DNA from: Vanilla planifolia
Lineage: Eukaryota > Streptophyta > Magnoliopsida > Asparagales > Orchidaceae
NCBI GenBank assembly: GCA_023846275.1
Contig: CM043868.1
Span: 12,619,755 to 12,683,754, forward strand
Length of the DNA stretch: 64,000 nt
Direction of reading: 5' to 3'
Shown here: in pieces, positions 60,852 through 64,000 of the stretch
Layout of the letters: each line of letters starts with the position of its first letter
How positions within the stretch are numbered: the stretch's first letter is position 1
Translations under genes and position numbers: made by a program
The notes under the pieces: generated by a model
Seen by the model: only the letters and a program-made list of their open reading frames with translations
The model's database searches: none
What the model was told of the DNA's origin: nothing

Positions 60852-62003
60852 CAAGACACAATTTCCAAAAATCTTTTGCTTCATTCAAAATAGATTTTAA
60901 AGCTAACATGTTTATATGGATCTAACTATCTAATAAACTTATCAATAGATTTATTAGGTGTTCATTGATCATTGAAGAATCTGTTACCCAAAATTGAAAC
61001 TCAACAAATAAAACAAACATTAGACTATCAAATATATAGTTTGATGTGTGTTTGAAAAATGACTTATTCTGTCATACATGTATAGTATTGTTTGATCTTT
61101 TATTTGATGAGATAGAGATTAAAAAGGTTAAAAATAAGATGCAAGACACAATTTCCAAAAAGCTATAACTTCATTCAAAATAGATTTTGAAGCTAACATT
61201 TTTATATGGTTGAAACTATCTAATAAACTTATCAAAAGATGTATTAGGTGTTCATTGATCATTGAATAGTCTATTGCCCAAAAGTAAAACTCAAGAAATA
61301 AAACAAATATTAGACTATCAAATATATAGTTCGATGTATGTTTGAAAAATGCCTTATTCTGTCATACAAGTATAGTATTGTTTGATCTTTAATTTGATGA
61401 GATAGAGATTAAAAGATTTAAAATTTAGATGTAAGACACAATTTCCAAAAAAGCTTTTGCTTCATTCAAACTTGATTTTAAAGCTAATGTGTTTATATAG
61501 ATCGAACTATCTAATAAACTTATCAACAGTTTTATTAGGTGTTCATTGATCATTGAACAATCTGTTGCCCAAAAGTGAAACTCAAGAAATAAACCAAATA
61601 TTGGACTATCAAATATATAGTTTGATATTTGTTTGAAAAGTGACTTATTGTATCATACAGATATAATATTATTTGATCTTTAGTTTGATGAGATAGAGAT
61701 TAAAAGGTTTACAATGAGATATAAGAGAATTTCCAAAAAGCTTTTGCTTCATTGAAAGTAGATTTTAAAATTAACATATTTATATGGATCGAACTATCCA
61801 ACTAACTTATCAAAAGATTTATTAAGTGTTCATTGCTCATTGAACAATTTGTTGCTCAAAAGTGAAACTAAAGAAATAAAAAAAACATTGGATTATCAAA
61901 TATATAGTTTGATGTATGTTTGAAAATGACTTGTTTTGTAATATAGGTATAGTATTATTTGATCTTTAGTTTGATGAGATGGAGATTAAAAGGTTTAAAA
62001 TGA
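60852..62003 (+). repeat. Four tandem copies of a 290-bp unit in the 3' LTR
   Basis: Units start at 60852, 61142, 61432 and 61722, each marked by 'aagacacaatttccaaaa' (reduced in the fourth), 'tcaaatatatagttt/cgatgt' and 'gatgagatagagattaaaag' near the end. The spacing is exactly 290 bp. The 5' LTR has one unit (about 53625-53915). Units differ by scattered substitutions, so amplification is not recent, but they are closer to each other than to the 5' LTR copy. Confidence 0.9.
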
Positions 62004-62978
62004 CATCTTTATTAGATGACAATCAAATTATTTGATAGTCTTAGCGTTGTGACAAATGTGTATTAGGCCATTTGACGGGACTTTCTGATGTTAACAAAAT
62101 ATTAGCCTTCGAAATTGGTTTTTTAGTCAGAGGCTGGTCTGATGATTGGTTTGTTGATAATCAAGCCTAAACTAATTGGGTACCAAAATTGAACCATTGT
62201 ACTGTTTATTGCACATTTGATGATTTGATAATGAGTCTAATATAAGTTAAGTCTATTTATTCAAATAAGAAAATAAAAGGTTTTGTAGATAATCGTTAGA
62301 TTATTTGTGGTGCAATTCAATGGACAATTTGATAAATTGGGAAGATAATTATTGACTTGGACTATCTAACGTAATGACATTAGATAGTCTAAGTCAAAAG
62401 ATTTATTAAGTGTTCATTGATCATTGAATAATCTGTTGCTCAAAAGTGAAACTCAAGAAATAAAACAAACATTGGATTATCAAATATATAGTTTGATGTA
62501 TGTTTGAAAATGACTTGTTTTGTAATATAGGTATGGTATTATTTGATCTTTAGTTTGATGAGATGGAGATTAAAAGGTTTAAAATGAGATCTCTATTAGA
62601 TAACAATCAAATTATCTGGTAGTCTTAGTGTTGTGCCCAATGTGTATTGGACCATTTGACGGGACATTCTGATGTTAACAAAATATTAGCCTCCTAAATT
62701 GTTTCTTTGGTCAGAGGCTTAGATCATCCAATTAGGGTCCGATGATTGGTTTGTTGATAATCAAGCCTAAACTAATTGGGTACCAAAATTGATCCATTTT
62801 ACTGTCTATTGCACATTTGATGATTTGTTAATGAGTCTAATGTTGGTTAGTCTATTTATTCAAATAAGAAAATAAAAGGTTTTGTAGATGATCGTTAGAT
62901 CATCTGCGGTGCAATCCAATGGACAATTTGATAAATTGGAAAGATAAGTATTGACTTAGACTATCTAATGTAATGATT
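61812..62978 (+). repeat. 584-bp tandem duplication in the 3' LTR
   Basis: Copy A (61812-62395) and copy B (62396-62978) both start AAAAGATTTATTAAGTGTTC and end near 'gactatctaa.gtaatga'. Each includes the last two thirds of the fourth 290-bp unit and the following LTR part ('tttgacgggac.ttctgatgttaac'). They are very similar, clearly closer than the 290-bp units are to each other, so this step came later. Confidence 0.9.
62354..62395. repeat. Inverted repeat at the junction of the 584-bp copies
   Basis: The arms GACTTGGACTATCTAA and TTAGATAGTCTAAGTC (16 bp, one mismatch) are separated by 10 bases. The right arm ends exactly at the last base of copy A. Only one arm is present at the end of copy B (about 62951-62968). 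Confidence 0.85.
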
Positions 62979-64000
62979 GAATGTCCTATGGTCGTAGCAT
63001 ATTTAACTTGCAATAAATGAGGCTATATGATCTTTGCTTGTGGCATTTCTTATTATTCAGGGAAGATCTTTCAGTTACTGACCAGAGAGAAATTGCAATA
63101 GGAATAGACCATATGGGGTTATAATAAGATTTTCAAATAATTCCCAAAAATACAAAACTACAAGATGGCATATGGTAAACACGATGTATGATACGTCTTG
63201 CTTAATGTAATATACACACACTTTACAATAAAATGGGTAATTGTTACCATGTCATCAATGATTGAAAAATATGTTTTATTTTAATGAAACAATCATGTTA
63301 TTGTTATACTCCTAAGGTATTCAAAGCATATAAATTTGCTTTAAAATGGATTGAAAAGAACATTCATTGATTCATTTATTGAGCTGTAAGAGAAAAAGGG
63401 AAACAACAAGCTTCCATTCACAAAACTTTTGCTACACGTATTTTCCAACTCTTTCACAAGAATTATATTTTTGAAGATTGAAAGAAGTTGTAAGATTTAT
63501 TGTTCAAATCTATTGAAGTTTTCTCATTTTTGTTGCTTGATAATATCATACAATCTATTTACAATGATTTTAGTTGTACTTTGTAGACTGTCTTTATTTA
63601 TAAGAATTGTTTTGAGCTTTATTGTACTTTCTATATCTTGTTCACACCTCATTGAAGGACTTGTTTGAGTTAATTGTGTAGGCTTTTCTAAGCCAATGTT
63701 TTGAATTCTATGGATTTTCGTTATTTAGGTTCTTATGGGTCGATATTTTCATCTCTCTTGATCTTTTTGTGTTGGCTCTTTTGGATTGGTGTTTTGATCT
63801 TTTGAATCATTTGTTGAAGGTTTTACTCAACTTGCTTTTGTAAAAGTTGTTTTGATTTAGTAAATCTAGTCTTTTGTGATTGAAGGTGAATTTAGTTTTT
63901 ATGTTTGGAGATGATTGATCAGAAGCTCAATTTTATGTTCATTAAATCAAAAAATTATAAAAAGGATTACAAGAGGTGATGACAAAAACTGTTGTAGCAA

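Larger units (their letters stand above)
60713..64000 (+). mobile_element. Expanded 3' LTR of the Sirevirus-like element (runs past the window end)
   Basis: It starts TGCTCATGAG after the polypurine tract. Its start and its final part (63240-63930) match the 5' LTR at 53480-54850 in the same order, including the TATA-like ATATAAAT near 63331. It is over twice as long because its U3 part has been duplicated (see the two repeat entries). The end is beyond or near 64000. Confidence 0.7.

Overview
The window is nuclear DNA from a flowering plant. It is strongly AT-rich and nearly free of long open reading frames. Most of what can be recognised is decayed LTR retrotransposon: Ty1/Copia, including the Sirevirus type, and Ty3/Gypsy of the chromovirus type, on both strands. 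One clear host gene part is present: a MADS-box exon at 42,941-43,122 of the SOC1/TM3 clade, ending at a GT splice donor. It is preceded by a CpG-rich promoter/leader island. There are no bacterial-style operons, CRISPR arrays, rRNAs or tRNAs that I could see. The species cannot be named from the sequence. Very long introns and old, decayed retroelements would suit several basal angiosperm, palm or woody genomes, but that is only inference.

Layout. 1-3,960: a Copia/Sirevirus-like pol relic on the plus strand with its 3' end and probable LTR. 4,260-6,160: an old repeat with tandem copies, split by a well-preserved CpG-rich solo LTR (4,366-5,457) that has perfect TGATG/CATCA ends and a 5-bp CATGA target duplication. 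6,160-9,990: unrecognised AT-rich DNA. 9,990-14,570: a plus-strand Gypsy pol relic and the start of its probable 3' LTR. 18,150-19,150: a Gypsy gag relic. 19,150-26,700: decayed LTR-like DNA with several short tandem arrays. 26,200-29,000: a minus-strand Gypsy pol relic with its LTR. 31,590-36,540: further LTR fragments in both directions. 38,545-39,115: an isolated GC-rich, CpG-rich island of unknown nature. 42,190-43,122: MADS-box promoter, leader and exon 1. 43,123 to the end: apparently intron 1 of the MADS gene, at least 20.8 kb if the gene is intact. It holds a Copia relic (50,490-53,480) and a sense-oriented Sirevirus-like element (53,480 to beyond 64,000).

The Sirevirus-like element is the most structured object here. 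It has two old LTRs, gag fragments with the conserved N-terminal and coiled-coil parts, a probable nested LTR inside gag, a lost pol, and a polypurine tract. Its 3' LTR has grown by two rounds of tandem duplication (four 290-bp units, then a 584-bp duplication) with a hairpin at the junction. No complete functional transposon or novel multi-gene system is visible. The points most worth checking are the giant intron of the MADS gene, the young solo LTR, the expanded 3' LTR, and the GC-rich island at 38.5-39.1 kb.
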